Origin: Myxococcales bacterium
GTDB taxonomy: Bacteria; Myxococcota_A; UBA9160; UBA4427
Direction of reading: 5' to 3'
Length of the DNA stretch: 64,000 nt
Assembly (NCBI GenBank): GCA_012960035.1
Contig: DUBZ01000135.1
Span: forward strand, 1-64,000
Positions 37,745 to 47,313 of this stretch are shown piece after piece. Position numbers and translations under genes: made by a program. Within the stretch, counting starts at the first letter, position 1, and each line of letters starts with the position of its first letter. The notes under the pieces are model-generated. The model was not told where the DNA came from. It saw only the letters and a list, made by a program, of their open reading frames with translations, and did not search any database.

Positions 37745-38506
37745 CTACGACTCTTTTTCGTTCGGAATGCGGACATCGACTTCGTCGGTCTTTTGGGCAG
37801 GATCAAATGCGAGACCAAGGATGTAGTCGGCAACGAAACCAACGGTGTTGAATGTGTCGTCGCGCTTCATTTCCAAGAAGCGCCCAAGGGCGGGGAAGTC
37901 TTCTTCAGACGCGTCACGAATCATCGCTTGCATGTCGGTGTCGACGACGCCGGGTGCAACCGCGTGCACGCGCAAACCCGCCGCTTCTTCTTCGAGGGCG
38001 ATGCACTGGGTCAGAAGGGCGACGCCAGCCTTGCCTGCGCAATACGCCCCCCAGCCCGCGTAGCCTCCCCATGCGGCGCCCGACGAAATATTGATCAGCA
38101 CGCCCCCGGCACCGGTTTCGCGCACGTGGTGGATGTAGGCCTGACTGCCGAGAAACACGCCTGCCAAGTTGATGTCGATGTGTTCGCGAAATGCGTCGGC
38201 GCTGACATTGCGAATCGGCGCTATCGGTGCGAGGACGCCTGCATTGTTGATCCAAAGATCAATCGAACCGAACTGCTTGCTCACGTCTTCGGCAAAGCGT
38301 TTGACGTCGGCCTCGTTGCGCACGTCGACCTTGCGCGAAAGCGTGGTGTCGCTCGAAGCGAGCGCAGGTTCACTTCGCGAACAAAGCCCGAGGTTCAAGC
38401 CACGCTCGGTAAAGTGCTGGGCGAGTCCGGCGCCGATCCCTCGACTTGCACCCGTGATCACGGCCGTCCGACTCGCGAACTTCGATTTAGATCCTGGATC
38501 TAGCAA
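37745..38506 (-). CDS. Short-chain dehydrogenase/reductase (253 aa)
   Basis: Classical SDR with the nucleotide motif TGASRGIGAGLA (about 19-30), NNAGVLAP, catalytic Ser in INISSGAAWGG and the YCAGKAG (YxxxK) motif. PGVVDTDMQ after it is typical. The pattern resembles sepiapterin reductase-like or general NADP-dependent SDRs; substrate unknown. Start is TTG at 38506, with GAGGAG eight bases upstream, which supports this uncommon start codon. It precedes the epimerase gene by six bases and they are probably co-transcribed. Confidence 0.92.
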   Translation of the reverse strand: MLDPGSKSKFASRTAVITGASRGIGAGLAQHFTERGLNLGLCSRSEPALASSDTTLSRKVDVRNEADVKRFAEDVSKQFGSIDLWINNAGVLAPIAPIRNVSADAFREHIDINLAGVFLGSQAYIHHVRETGAGGVLINISSGAAWGGYAGWGAYCAGKAGVALLTQCIALEEEAAGLRVHAVAPGVVDTDMQAMIRDASEEDFPALGRFLEMKRDDTFNTVGFVADYILGLAFDPAQKTDEVDVRIPNEKES

Positions 38507-38572
38507 TGGAGCGTCTCCTCAAAATCACTTCGGGTCATGCGTGCGGTCGCGTGCTCAGGAGTGCGACACAAA

Positions 38573-39802
38573 CTAGGACGGGCGCAGTGCCGCCAAGTCG
38601 CCACCACTCGGGCGCTGGTAAATCCGGATGCCGAACTCGGGCGCGATCGCGAGAAAGTGGTCGAAGATGTCCGACTGGATGCCCTCGTGGTTGGCCCAAA
38701 CGATGTCATTGGTGAAGCAATAGATTTCGAGCGGCAAGCCTTCGGGGCTCGGGCTCAGCTGACGCACGATCAACGTGCGGTCTTTGCGGATCTTCGGATG
38801 GGTTTCTAGATACGCGAGCATATAGGCGCGCAGGGTTCCCACGTTGGTGAGCCGACGAATGTCGGCGTTCTTGCCGAGGTCGCGCCCCGGCTCGGAATTG
38901 TGGACCGTGAGCTCGCGCTGCTTTTCGGTGAAGTACTTGCGCAACAGACCAAAGCCGGCGAAGCGTTCGATTTCGTTGTTCTCAAGGAAGCGCACGCTGG
39001 TCACGTCGACAAAGAGCGATCGTTTGATGCGACGCGAGTTCGATTCCGACATGCCACGCCAGTTCTTGAAGGGCGACGTGATGAAGGCATAGGTGGGAAC
39101 CGTGGTGATGGTCTTGTCCCAGTTTTGGATCTTCACCGTGTGGAGCGCGATGTCGATCACGTCGCCATCGGCCTTGAAGTCGGGCATCTCAACCCAGTCG
39201 CCCACTTGCAAAAGGTGGCTGCTGGTAATCTGAATGCTCGCGACCAGGGACAAGAGCGTGTCTTTAAAGATGATCAACAAGACCGCGGACACTGCACCCA
39301 GCCCGCTCAAGAAAATCCACGGCGAGCGATCCATCAAGATCGAAAGCGCAATGATGACGGCGACGCTGTAGAGGAGGAGCCGCAAGAAACCGATGTAGCC
39401 CTTGATGGGACGGTGACCGTCGTCCGCGACTGCGGTGTAGATCTCGTTCACCGCGTTCAGAAACGCGCTGATGACGACGACGAACAGAATCGTCGAGGTC
39501 GCGAGGGCAACCCGCTGAACGACGAGTTCTACGGTTTCGTGGGCGCCGACGGCGTGCACGCCGAAATAGATGACCAGGATCGGAGCGAGATTCGCGAGCC
39601 TCTGAAAAAAGTGCGCCCGTACTAAGGCGTCGTCCCAGTGATTCGAACTCATGCTCGCGAAGCGGCGCATCGCGCTGAGCATCCAGCGACTTGCAACGAC
39701 GTTTGCGATCCAGCCGATTGCCACGAGGCCTATCAAACCGATGGCCTGCGCTGCGATGGGCTGGTTTCGACCAAAATTCCCGATCAGTTCCTGTAAATCC
39801 AA
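38573..39802 (-). CDS. MscS-family mechanosensitive channel, YbdG-like (409 aa)
   Basis: Membrane channel expected to open under osmotic downshock. Five hydrophobic segments occupy about residues 15-175, ending in the pore-lining part GLGAVSAVLLIIFKDTLLSL. The cytoplasmic beta domain begins with LQVGDWVEMPDFKADGDVID and NWDKTITTVPTYAFI, both characteristic of the YbdG branch. The start chosen is TTG at 39802: GGGAGAG lies right before it, whereas an in-frame start 25 codons earlier lacks one. Divergent from uvrA with 149 bases between. Confidence 0.88.
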   Translation of the reverse strand: MDLQELIGNFGRNQPIAAQAIGLIGLVAIGWIANVVASRWMLSAMRRFASMSSNHWDDALVRAHFFQRLANLAPILVIYFGVHAVGAHETVELVVQRVALATSTILFVVVISAFLNAVNEIYTAVADDGHRPIKGYIGFLRLLLYSVAVIIALSILMDRSPWIFLSGLGAVSAVLLIIFKDTLLSLVASIQITSSHLLQVGDWVEMPDFKADGDVIDIALHTVKIQNWDKTITTVPTYAFITSPFKNWRGMSESNSRRIKRSLFVDVTSVRFLENNEIERFAGFGLLRKYFTEKQRELTVHNSEPGRDLGKNADIRRLTNVGTLRAYMLAYLETHPKIRKDRTLIVRQLSPSPEGLPLEIYCFTNDIVWANHEGIQSDIFDHFLAIAPEFGIRIYQRPSGGDLAALRPS

Positions 39803-39951
39803 CGGACTCTCCCTTTTATTTGGGTCTTGCTTGTCGCTTCCATTCGGCTTGCCGGCGGTTCCCGCAACGACGCACAAATTGCAAAATGGCAGTAGCTCGC
39901 CCGTGTCATCGTGCGCGCCCCGGCCCTATACTCGCCCGACCGGCAGCAGAA

Positions 39952-42849
39952 ATGGATCCCATGGAGCTAGACCACATATTCATCAAGGGCGCTCGCGAAC
40001 ACAACCTCAAGAACGTGAGCGTCAAAATTCCCAAGAAGAAGTTGTCGGTGATGACCGGAGTCTCAGGCTCCGGAAAGTCGTCTTTGGCCTTCGACACCCT
40101 CTACGCGGAAGGCCAGCGGCGCTACGTAGAGTCGCTCTCTGCGTACGCACGCCAATTTCTCGGCCAGATGGAAAAACCGCGCTACGACACGATTCGCGGT
40201 TTGTCGCCGACGATTTCGATCGAGCAGAAGACCACCGGCTCAAACCCGCGCTCGACGGTCGGCACCATCACGGAGATCTCCGACTACTTACGGGTGCTCT
40301 TCGCCCGGGTCGGCGTGCAGTACTGCCATCTTTGCAACGGCAAAGTTGAAGGGCAGACGGCACAGCAAATTGGCAAAGAGTTGCTCACCAAAGCACCGGG
40401 TGAACGCCTCATTTTGCTCGCCCCTTTGCTCACAAACCGCAAAGGCGAACACCGCGAGCTTCTGTCTGACATCCGCGGCGCCGGTTTCTTGAGGCTTCGC
40501 GTCGATGGAGACATCGTGATGAGCGAAGACACGATCGCCCTCGACAAGCGCAAGAAGCACAACGTCGAAGTCGTAATCGACCGCCTCGTGCTCGACAAGA
40601 AGAACCGCGCGCGCATCAACGAGTCGGTCGAAAAGGCACTCGAAGTGGGTAAGGGACTGCTTTTCGCCGTCACCGGCGATAAGGGAAAAAACGAGGAAAC
40701 GTTTTCAGAAAACGCCGCGTGCGGGAAGTGCGGCGTCAGCTTTCCGGAACTCACGCCTCAGTTGTTTTCGTTTAATAGCCCCCAAGGCATGTGTTCGGAC
40801 TGCAATGGGTTGGGGGTTCGAGTCGAAATCGACCCCGACTTGGTTGTGCCGGACGCGGACCTCACGATCGACCAGGGCGCGATCAAGCCTTGGGGCGACA
40901 AAGTGAGCGCGAAAACCGGGTGGAGCACCGGGTTCCGCGCACAAATCGTGAAGCACCTGGGCATCAACGTCAATAAACCGTTTCATGCGCTTCCCAAGAA
41001 ACACCGCGACGCGTTGCTCTACGGCACGGGGGATCGGAAGTACAAACTTTCGTGGCAGGGAAAGACCGGCCAGGGGAGCTTCAATTCGAGTTGGGAAGGC
41101 GCAGTCCCGCGCTTGATGCGTCGCTTCGTCGAAGCCAAAAGTGAACGCGCAAAGAAGTGGTATGGACAGTGGCTCGCCAACACCGACTGTTCGACTTGCA
41201 ATGGCGCGCGGCTTCGCGTTGAAGCGGCGTCGGTGCGACTCTCGTCGAAGAGCATCGTTGAAGTCTCGGGGCTCACCGTCGAAGAAGCGCGGCAGTTCTT
41301 TACCGACTTGAAGCTCAAGGGTGCCGCGAAACAAATTGCGACCGAAGTCTTAAAGGAGATCCGTGCGCGGCTCAAGTTCCTTACCGCAGTCGGGCTTGGG
41401 TACTTGTCTCTTGACCGCGCCGGGCCGTCGCTTTCCGGTGGCGAGTCGCAGCGCATCCGTCTCGCGAGTCAGGTGGGAAGTGACCTGACCGGCGTCATCT
41501 ATATCCTCGACGAACCGTCGATCGGGTTGCACCAGCGCGACAACCGTCGTCTGCTCAATACGCTTTTGCGCATGCGCGACATCGGAAACACCGTGGTGGT
41601 GGTCGAGCACGACGAAGAAACGATTCGCGCCGCGGACCACGTGATCGACTTTGGTCCGGGTGCTGGGGTCGCGGGCGGACAGATCGTCCACGCCGGTACA
41701 CCGAAGAGTCTCGAAAAGTGCAAGAAGTCGATTACGGGGGCCTATCTCTCCAAGCGCATGCGGATCGAGATCCCCGACGAGCGCAGGGTCGCAACCGGGA
41801 GCGTCAAGATCATTGGCGCCAAAGAGAACAACCTGCAGAACCTCGACGTCGAAATCCCGTTGGGCGTGCTGACCGCGGTCACCGGCGTTTCGGGCGCGGG
41901 CAAGTCGACGCTTGTAAACGACATCCTGTACCCCTCTCTTGCGCGTCAATACCACGGGTCGACCAAGCGCATTGGCAAGCACCGCACCATCACGGGGACT
42001 GATCAACTCGACAAGGTGATCGACATCGATCAAAAGCCAATCGGGCGCACGCCGCGAAGTAACCCGGCGACCTACATCAAGGTGTTCGACGAGGTCCGCA
42101 CGTTCTTCGCTCAGCTCCCAGAGGCGCGCATCCACGGTTACAAGCCCGGGCGGTTTTCCTTCAATGTGAAGGGCGGACGTTGTGAAGCCTGCGAAGGCGA
42201 CGGCGTGCGGAAAATCGAAATGCACTTTCTCGCCGACGTGTTTGTGCGCTGCGAAGAGTGTCAGGGCAAACGCTTCAACAACGCGACGCTCGATGTCAAG
42301 TACAAGGGTCTGAGCATTGCCGACGTGCTCGATCTCACGGTGGCCGAAGCGATCGATATCTTTGCGGTTCATCGCAAGATTCATGGCCCCCTCGAACTCC
42401 TCGCGCGGGTTGGCCTGGACTATCTCCACCTGGGGCAACCGTCGCCGACGCTTTCCGGCGGCGAAGCCCAGCGCATCAAGCTCGCGCGCGAGCTTTCGAA
42501 ACGCGCGTCGGGTCGCACGCTCTACATCCTCGATGAACCCACGACGGGTTTGCACTTCGAAGACGTGCGGAAGCTCCTCGTTGTACTCGACGAACTGGTC
42601 GAAGCGGGGAACTCGGTGGTCGTCATCGAACACAATCTCGATGTGATCAAACGCGCCGATTGGATCCTCGACATCGGCCCCGAGGGAGGACCGGACGGCG
42701 GCGAACTGATCGCCCAGGGGACGCCAGAGCAGGTGCGCACCTTCAAGGGTTCGCACACCGGCCGCTATCTGAAGCCACTGCTGAAGAAGCCCCGAAAGCT
42801 GGCGAAAACCCGTCCGGCGGCCAGTAAGGCGCGATCTCGCCGCTCCTGA
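39952..42849 (+). CDS. uvrA: Excinuclease ABC subunit A (965 aa)
   Basis: DNA damage recognition ATPase of nucleotide excision repair. It has two ABC modules: Walker [10 protein letters not shown] (36-44) and GVSGAGKST (about 645-653), with signatures [13 protein letters not shown] and [13 protein letters not shown]. Zinc-finger cysteines are present in [27 protein letters not shown] and the [17 protein letters not shown] pair. Length is close to 940-residue UvrA1 proteins. The start is ATG at 39952, with MELDHIF at 39961 as an alternative. A short basic tail ([12 protein letters not shown]) extends the C-terminus. No LexA-type box was recognised upstream. Confidence 0.97.
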   Translation: MDPMELDHIFIKGAREHNLKNVSVKIPKKKLSVMTGVSGSGKSSLAFDTLYAEGQRRYVESLSAYARQFLGQMEKPRYDTIRGLSPTISIEQKTTGSNPRSTVGTITEISDYLRVLFARVGVQYCHLCNGKVEGQTAQQIGKELLTKAPGERLILLAPLLTNRKGEHRELLSDIRGAGFLRLRVDGDIVMSEDTIALDKRKKHNVEVVIDRLVLDKKNRARINESVEKALEVGKGLLFAVTGDKGKNEETFSENAACGKCGVSFPELTPQLFSFNSPQGMCSDCNGLGVRVEIDPDLVVPDADLTIDQGAIKPWGDKVSAKTGWSTGFRAQIVKHLGINVNKPFHALPKKHRDALLYGTGDRKYKLSWQGKTGQGSFNSSWEGAVPRLMRRFVEAKSERAKKWYGQWLANTDCSTCNGARLRVEAASVRLSSKSIVEVSGLTVEEARQFFTDLKLKGAAKQIATEVLKEIRARLKFLTAVGLGYLSLDRAGPSLSGGESQRIRLASQVGSDLTGVIYILDEPSIGLHQRDNRRLLNTLLRMRDIGNTVVVVEHDEETIRAADHVIDFGPGAGVAGGQIVHAGTPKSLEKCKKSITGAYLSKRMRIEIPDERRVATGSVKIIGAKENNLQNLDVEIPLGVLTAVTGVSGAGKSTLVNDILYPSLARQYHGSTKRIGKHRTITGTDQLDKVIDIDQKPIGRTPRSNPATYIKVFDEVRTFFAQLPEARIHGYKPGRFSFNVKGGRCEACEGDGVRKIEMHFLADVFVRCEECQGKRFNNATLDVKYKGLSIADVLDLTVAEAIDIFAVHRKIHGPLELLARVGLDYLHLGQPSPTLSGGEAQRIKLARELSKRASGRTLYILDEPTTGLHFEDVRKLLVVLDELVEAGNSVVVIEHNLDVIKRADWILDIGPEGGPDGGELIAQGTPEQVRTFKGSHTGRYLKPLLKKPRKLAKTRPAASKARSRRS

Positions 42850-42946
42850 TTTCGCCCTGCCGCTATCGGATTGAACCGCTAAGGTACTGGATCCGTCCTA
42901 TGGGGGGTGGGTTCAAATCCGAACTCAATGATTGAGGAATCGATTC

Positions 42947-43648
42947 ATGGATCGCAGTGCCAAGAACTCCATTGTCGGCGCGTTGTGCGTCGCAGCTCTA
43001 TTGCTCGCCGCCGCACCGAACGTCTTTGCCAAAGAGAAGGCTGAAGAGAAGAAGGAAGACAACGTCCTTTATGTGCTCGGCGTGGCGCTGTCCCAGGGAC
43101 TCGGCGCCTTCGGACTCAGCGACGACGACCTCGACCAAGTCGTGGACGGCCTGAAAGACGGCGTCCAAGGCAAGACGAACCATATCAATCCGCGCGACTA
43201 CATGCCGCAGATCCAGGCATTGCAGCAGGAGCGCGAAGCCACGGTTGCCGCCGCAGAAAAGAAGAAGGCCGCTGACTTCCTCGCAGCGGCCAAGCAGGAG
43301 AAGGGCGCCAAGTCGCATGACTCGGGCCTCATCATGACGACGGTTACCGAGGGCAGTGGGGCTTCACCGGTCGCTTCCGACAAGGTTGTGGTCCACTATC
43401 ACGGCACACTCCGCAACGGCACGGTCTTCGACAGCTCAGTCGACCGCGATACGCCGGCGACGTTCCCGCTCGACCGCGTGATCCCTTGCTGGACCGAGGG
43501 AGTGGCCATGATGAAGGTTGGCGGCAAGGCCAAGCTCGTATGCCCGTCGGACATCGCGTACGGAGACGCTGGGCGACCGCCGTCGATCCCGGGCGGTGCA
43601 GCACTTGTTTTCGATGTCGAGTTGCTCGAAATCGTGGCGGCGCCGTAA
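42947..43648 (+). CDS. FKBP-type peptidyl-prolyl isomerase, exported (233 aa)
   Basis: Periplasmic or outer-membrane-associated isomerase resembling FkpA/Mip. A signal peptide is visible (MDRSAKNSIVGALCVAALLL, cleavage likely after NVFA near residue 27). The N-terminal helical dimerisation part spans about 35-125. The FKBP domain spans about 135-230, with VVHYHGTLRNGTVFDSS, FPLDRVIPCWTEGV and DIAYGDAGRPPSIPGGAAL. Two cysteines, in IPCW and LVCP, are in the FKBP domain. ATG at 42947 follows GAGGA; an in-frame TTG five codons earlier overlaps that element. A bidirectional terminator lies 15 bases after the stop. Confidence 0.93.
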   Translation: MDRSAKNSIVGALCVAALLLAAAPNVFAKEKAEEKKEDNVLYVLGVALSQGLGAFGLSDDDLDQVVDGLKDGVQGKTNHINPRDYMPQIQALQQEREATVAAAEKKKAADFLAAAKQEKGAKSHDSGLIMTTVTEGSGASPVASDKVVVHYHGTLRNGTVFDSSVDRDTPATFPLDRVIPCWTEGVAMMKVGGKAKLVCPSDIAYGDAGRPPSIPGGAALVFDVELLEIVAAP

Positions 43649-43662
43649 ACTGAATATCTTCT

Positions 43663-43690
43663 AAGCGAGGCTTTTTCGGAAGCCTCGTTT
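43663..43690. terminator. Bidirectional hairpin terminator
   Basis: AAGCGAGGCTT-TTTCGG-AAGCCTCGTTT forms an 11-bp stem with one G-T pair and a six-base loop, flanked by A/T at both ends. It sits just after the FKBP gene and faces the convergent YjbQ gene, so it may serve both. Confidence 0.75.
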
Positions 43691-43809
43691 AGAACGTTCG
43701 CGGCAGCGACTTGTGCGAGCCTGTTCGTTGCAGGGTTGAGCACGTCAAAGTTGTGGGCCGACTACAAGCGGGTTGTCAATCGGCAGTCCCATTGGCACGG
43801 CGACATGAC

Positions 43810-44223
43810 TTAGAGCACGTGGATGATGAGCCGCCGCGTATTGTGTCCGCGCCGGTGCTCCCAAAGAAAGATGCCTTGCCACGTCCCGAGCATCAGCTTC
43901 CCAGCGCGAACCGGGATCGACAGTGATGTCGCGGTAAGCGCAGCCTTGATGTGCGCAGGCATGTCGTCCGGACCCTCGGCCGTATGTTGGTAGAGGGGGT
44001 CTCCTTCGGGTACAAGCCTTTCGAGCCAACGCTCGAGATCGTCTTGCGCCGAAGGGTCCGCGTTTTCTTGAACGACCAGGCTCGCGGACGTGTGACGGAT
44101 GAACACGGTGCACAGACCATCATCGCTTGAAGCGTTGGCGACTTCGGCGGCAACGAGACCGCTGACGTCGATCATCCCCTGGCCGTTGGTCGCAACGGAG
44201 ACTTCCGAAACGCGTCCACTCAC
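43810..44223 (-). CDS. YjbQ-family (UPF0047) protein (137 aa)
   Basis: Small beta-rich protein of the YjbQ/UPF0047 family, some members of which show thiamine-phosphate synthase side activity; the physiological role is unsettled. Characteristic blocks are GLCTVFIRHTSASLVVQENA, the metal-type motif region HTAEGPDDMPAHIKAAL and LGTWQGIFLWEHR. The start is the GTG at 44223, overlapping the TGA of mazG (GTGA), which gives 137 residues, normal for the family. It is co-transcribed with mazG. Confidence 0.93.
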   Translation of the reverse strand: MSGRVSEVSVATNGQGMIDVSGLVAAEVANASSDDGLCTVFIRHTSASLVVQENADPSAQDDLERWLERLVPEGDPLYQHTAEGPDDMPAHIKAALTATSLSIPVRAGKLMLGTWQGIFLWEHRRGHNTRRLIIHVL

Positions 44224-45008
44224 GACTTCGTGCCCGACACAACCGCATCCGTCACCCGCGCTTCGAAAGCGAAGTTCTCTGCCCGCAGCGCATCTTCTGG
44301 GTCGACGCCGAGCTCTCGCGATGCCCTCACGCAACGTTCGAGGAGCTGCCCGATAAGAGCGCGGGCTTGATCGCTCGATCCTTCGCTTTTGCTTGCTTGG
44401 CGAGACTTGGCAGCGGCAACGACCGCAGCGAGCGCACGACCAAATTCAGACACGTCGAATTCCGATTCGGCTGGCGCGATTGGCCCCACGCCTTCAAGGC
44501 GACTCGCACGCTTGTGTAGTTTGGTCGCGCGCGCTAGCGCGGGGAGCGCCACGGGAACGCCTTCGAACGGGTCGGGAACCTCAAGCTCGTTTCGCGCTGC
44601 GCGCTCCTGCGCTTTGGCGTCTTCCCAAAACTTCGTCTGTTCCTCGGCCGTTTCGAAGTTGGCGAGAGTCCCGTCGCCGCCTTTGGCCACAAATATATGT
44701 GGATGACGGCGTACGAGTTTGTCGCAAATCGAAGCGGCCACGTCATCGAAGTTGAACAAGTCTGACTCCGCAGCCATCTGGGAGTGAAAGACAACTTGCA
44801 AGAGCAGATCACCGAGCTCATCGCATAGTGCTTCCATGTCACCCGTGCGGATCGCGTGATCGACCTCGTACGCTTCTTCGAGGGTGTAGGGCGCAATGGT
44901 GTCGAAGGTTTGCTCGACATCCCATGGGCATCCCGTTTCGGGGTCTCGTAGTTTGGCCATGAGTTCGAGTAGCTGTTCGAGCGACGAGAGTTTTTGAATC
45001 GGCATCAT
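44220..45008 (-). CDS. mazG: Nucleoside triphosphate pyrophosphohydrolase MazG (262 aa)
   Basis: Hydrolyses NTPs to NMPs and pyrophosphate, removing aberrant nucleotides and affecting ppGpp levels. The first MazG domain has GCPWDVEQTFDTIAPYTLEE and the metal-binding EExxE-type ELGDLLLQVVFH. A second half follows with HPHIFVAKGG and NFETAEEQTKFWEDAK, as in long MazG proteins. Two adjacent ATGs at 45008 and 45005 are plausible starts; no clear ribosome binding site helps. The stop overlaps the YjbQ gene start by four bases. Confidence 0.93.
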   Translation of the reverse strand: MMPIQKLSSLEQLLELMAKLRDPETGCPWDVEQTFDTIAPYTLEEAYEVDHAIRTGDMEALCDELGDLLLQVVFHSQMAAESDLFNFDDVAASICDKLVRRHPHIFVAKGGDGTLANFETAEEQTKFWEDAKAQERAARNELEVPDPFEGVPVALPALARATKLHKRASRLEGVGPIAPAESEFDVSEFGRALAAVVAAAKSRQASKSEGSSDQARALIGQLLERCVRASRELGVDPEDALRAENFAFEARVTDAVVSGTKS

Positions 45009-45229
45009 GACGAGTATGAAGACACGTAGCCCGCGATGCAACGAACCGGCAGACGCATCGATATTCGCGCCTATGACGGATGCTTCGTAGCCCCGGCAGA
45101 GAGGGTATTCGTCGGGATCTTTGCCGGCCTTTCACAGGCCTGCCGTTCCCACCGACACGTAACCGATGCGCAGGCTTCGGCCTATTGGCCGAAATCCATG
45201 GCCCTTTCGAGACCACGCCGATTGGCGGC

Positions 45230-45556
45230 ATGCTCATTGCAATCTTCCACAGCATGCCTGTTGCAAAAACACTGATCGAAGAAATCAACGCTTTCCTGGC
45301 GCGCAACCCCGCGCACAAAGGGTCCGTCACGGCGCTCTTGAAAGCAGTCAATCGGATCGACACAGAGTTCACCGGAGAAACTCGGCTGTCGCTCCTTCGC
45401 GAGGCACGCACCGCATTCCTCCAACAGATCAAGACCCTCGAAGCAACAGAGCAAACACTCCACGCGCTCGAAACACTTCACACCAATCAGAAGAACCTTG
45501 TCGATGCGTTGAAGAAGATCGTGGTGACAAAGCCCGAAGGCGCCACGCTCCACTAG
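45230..45556 (+). CDS. Small helical hypothetical protein (108 aa)
   Basis: Unrecognised protein, almost entirely helical and Leu/Ala/Lys rich (KTLIEEINAFLARNPAHKG, ARTAFLQQIKTLEATEQTLH, NQKNLVDALKKIVVTKP). Two ATGs, at 45230 and 45254, could start it; the frame is open further upstream without a better start. Helical periodicity and codon-like composition suggest a real gene, but there is no ribosome binding site. It is divergent from mazG and convergent with the downstream dehydrogenase gene. Confidence 0.5.
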   Translation: MLIAIFHSMPVAKTLIEEINAFLARNPAHKGSVTALLKAVNRIDTEFTGETRLSLLREARTAFLQQIKTLEATEQTLHALETLHTNQKNLVDALKKIVVTKPEGATLH

Positions 45557-45682
45557 CTACAGCTAGCTTTCGCAACACAGCCAGCGGCGTTGGATCCGCG
45601 TTTGGGTGCGTGCGCCTTCTGCCGCGCAGACTCCTAGCAGGCTCCAATTCGCGCTGCGTGAATCGGGCGGGCTGAGTGCCCG

Positions 45683-46927
45683 CTAGGGTCGAGACAGCAG
45701 ATCCCGGGCAATCGCCGAAATTTGAATCTCATCGGTCCCCGCGTAGATCTGCAGCACCTTCGAATCGCGCGCGAGTTGTTCGACGTGGTACTCGCTCATG
45801 TAGCCGTTGCCACCGTAGACCTGCACGGCTTCCATTGCGACTTCCACAGCAGCCCGAGCGCTGTAGAGCTTCATCGCGCTCGCTTCGGCAAAGGTGATCC
45901 CACGCCCAAGCTCGGCGCCTTCGATTGTTCGGAAGACCATGTTCTGAACGTTGATGCGTGCAACTTCCATGCGAGCAAGCTTGTCCTGAATCAACTGGAA
46001 CTCTCCGATCGGACGGCCGAATTGAACCCGTTCCTTCGCGTATTTGAGTGAAAGCTCGAGGCAACGCTCGATGATGCCTAGCGCCATCGCAGCGACACCC
46101 GCCCGTTCCATGGAAAACGTGTCCTTGGTCCCCGAACCCTGTCGCGTCACGGGCTTACCGCCAAGCAACAGGTCTTTCCCCGCAATCACGTCCGACAAGA
46201 ACAATTCACCGGTTGGCGACGAATGCAGCCCCATCTTCCGCATGGGTTTGGTTTGCGTGAGCCCCTCCATGCCAGTCTCCAGCACGAAGTTCATGATCTT
46301 GCGATCCTTCGGGTCGACCCCCGCTTCTTCAAGTTTGCAAATGAAGATAATGGTGTCCGCGTAGGGGCCGTTCGTGATGAACGTCTTGTTGCCATTCAGC
46401 GTATAGGTGCCGTCGCCGTTGTCCCGCGCGGTCGACTTCATGCTGCCGAACGCGTCGGAACCCGAGCCCGGTTCGGTGATCGCCCAAGCGCCAATTTTGT
46501 CCATCGTCAGAAGGTCGAGACCGAAGCGTTCTTTCTGTTCGATCGTTCCCTTTGACATGACGGATCCCGCGGCGAGCCCCGTGCTCACCCCCATCGCGGT
46601 GACCATCCCAGGGCAATAGCGGCAGATCTCAATGATCGGCACGAGGGTCATTGCAACCGCATCACCGCGGCCGCCAGTGTCCTTCGCGCGCTTTTTCTTT
46701 TCACTTGGTTCTTCGCCCGCGGCGATTCTCTTTTCGAGGGCGATCTGTTTTTCAAAGCGCGTGCGCGCCATCTCGTCCATGCCGAACGTGCTGAAGAGCT
46801 TGCGCAGGATGTCGTACGGCGGCATGTCGCCGTGTTCGAGTTCTTCGAGGTTGGGCACGATTTCCGCCTCGATAAAGCGACGCACGGCGTCGCGAATCAT
46901 TTGATGTTGCTCGCTCCATTCGATCAT
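45683..46927 (-). CDS. Acyl-CoA dehydrogenase (414 aa)
   Basis: FAD-dependent acyl-CoA dehydrogenase with ITEPGSGSDAFGSM, NGNKTFITNGPYAD and the C-terminal YGGNGYMSEYHVEQLARDSK. The last catalytic loop reads YAGTDEIQ, with Ala where many family members have the catalytic Glu (YEGT). In such proteins, as in isovaleryl-CoA dehydrogenase, the base comes from another helix; here the Glu in FSMERAG is a candidate. An unusual Lys-rich insertion (EPSEKKKRAKDTGGRGDAV) follows residue 72. ATG at 46927 overlaps the TGA of a small upstream frame (ATGA). Substrate unknown. Confidence 0.93.
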   Translation of the reverse strand: MIEWSEQHQMIRDAVRRFIEAEIVPNLEELEHGDMPPYDILRKLFSTFGMDEMARTRFEKQIALEKRIAAGEEPSEKKKRAKDTGGRGDAVAMTLVPIIEICRYCPGMVTAMGVSTGLAAGSVMSKGTIEQKERFGLDLLTMDKIGAWAITEPGSGSDAFGSMKSTARDNGDGTYTLNGNKTFITNGPYADTIIFICKLEEAGVDPKDRKIMNFVLETGMEGLTQTKPMRKMGLHSSPTGELFLSDVIAGKDLLLGGKPVTRQGSGTKDTFSMERAGVAAMALGIIERCLELSLKYAKERVQFGRPIGEFQLIQDKLARMEVARINVQNMVFRTIEGAELGRGITFAEASAMKLYSARAAVEVAMEAVQVYGGNGYMSEYHVEQLARDSKVLQIYAGTDEIQISAIARDLLSRP

Positions 46928-47142
46928 ATGAATTCAACCTTGGGTTCGGGTCGGCGCTTGGCGACGATTCGGTTTGGGATGTCGAGTTTGGTTGCACACA
47001 CAAGCGTGCGGGCATCAAGTCCCTGGCGTAGACATGGGCAAGCGGAGTAGACCGCAATGCCGACTGACGCGAGGGCTCGACGAATGAAGACGCTAGCAAT
47101 TTCTTGGGGAGGCGCGGGCGCCCAGTCAGGTTGTTCGCGCAC
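46924..47142 (-). CDS. Possible small protein upstream of the dehydrogenase (72 aa)
   Basis: A frame from GTG at 47142 ends with a TGA that overlaps the acyl-CoA dehydrogenase ATG by four bases (ATGA), a layout typical of translational coupling. The protein is unrecognised, with PPQEIASVFIRRALASVG in its first half, a CPC motif (YSACPCLRQG) and a basic tail. No good ribosome binding site precedes the GTG. The overlap may be chance, so I keep confidence low. Confidence 0.35.
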   Translation of the reverse strand: MREQPDWAPAPPQEIASVFIRRALASVGIAVYSACPCLRQGLDARTLVCATKLDIPNRIVAKRRPEPKVEFI

Positions 47143-47313
47143 CCGCGTACGGATACGCGCCGCCGAAGCGCTCTAACGCTTCATCATCCAAACACACACC
47201 GAAAAGAGCCGCGACGTCATCCTCGTGCCGAGAATTTCGTCGACCGCGAGATCAACGCAGACCGTCGTAAAGCCCGCGGCGAAGCCAAGTGGGCAGCGAA
47301 GCAGAGTAGGCGT

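Noticed and set aside
42900-42935. tRNA-like T-arm (GGGTTCAAATCC) between uvrA and the FKBP gene
   Set aside because: The flanking bases do not pair into a T-stem or acceptor stem, and no anticodon arm can be drawn.
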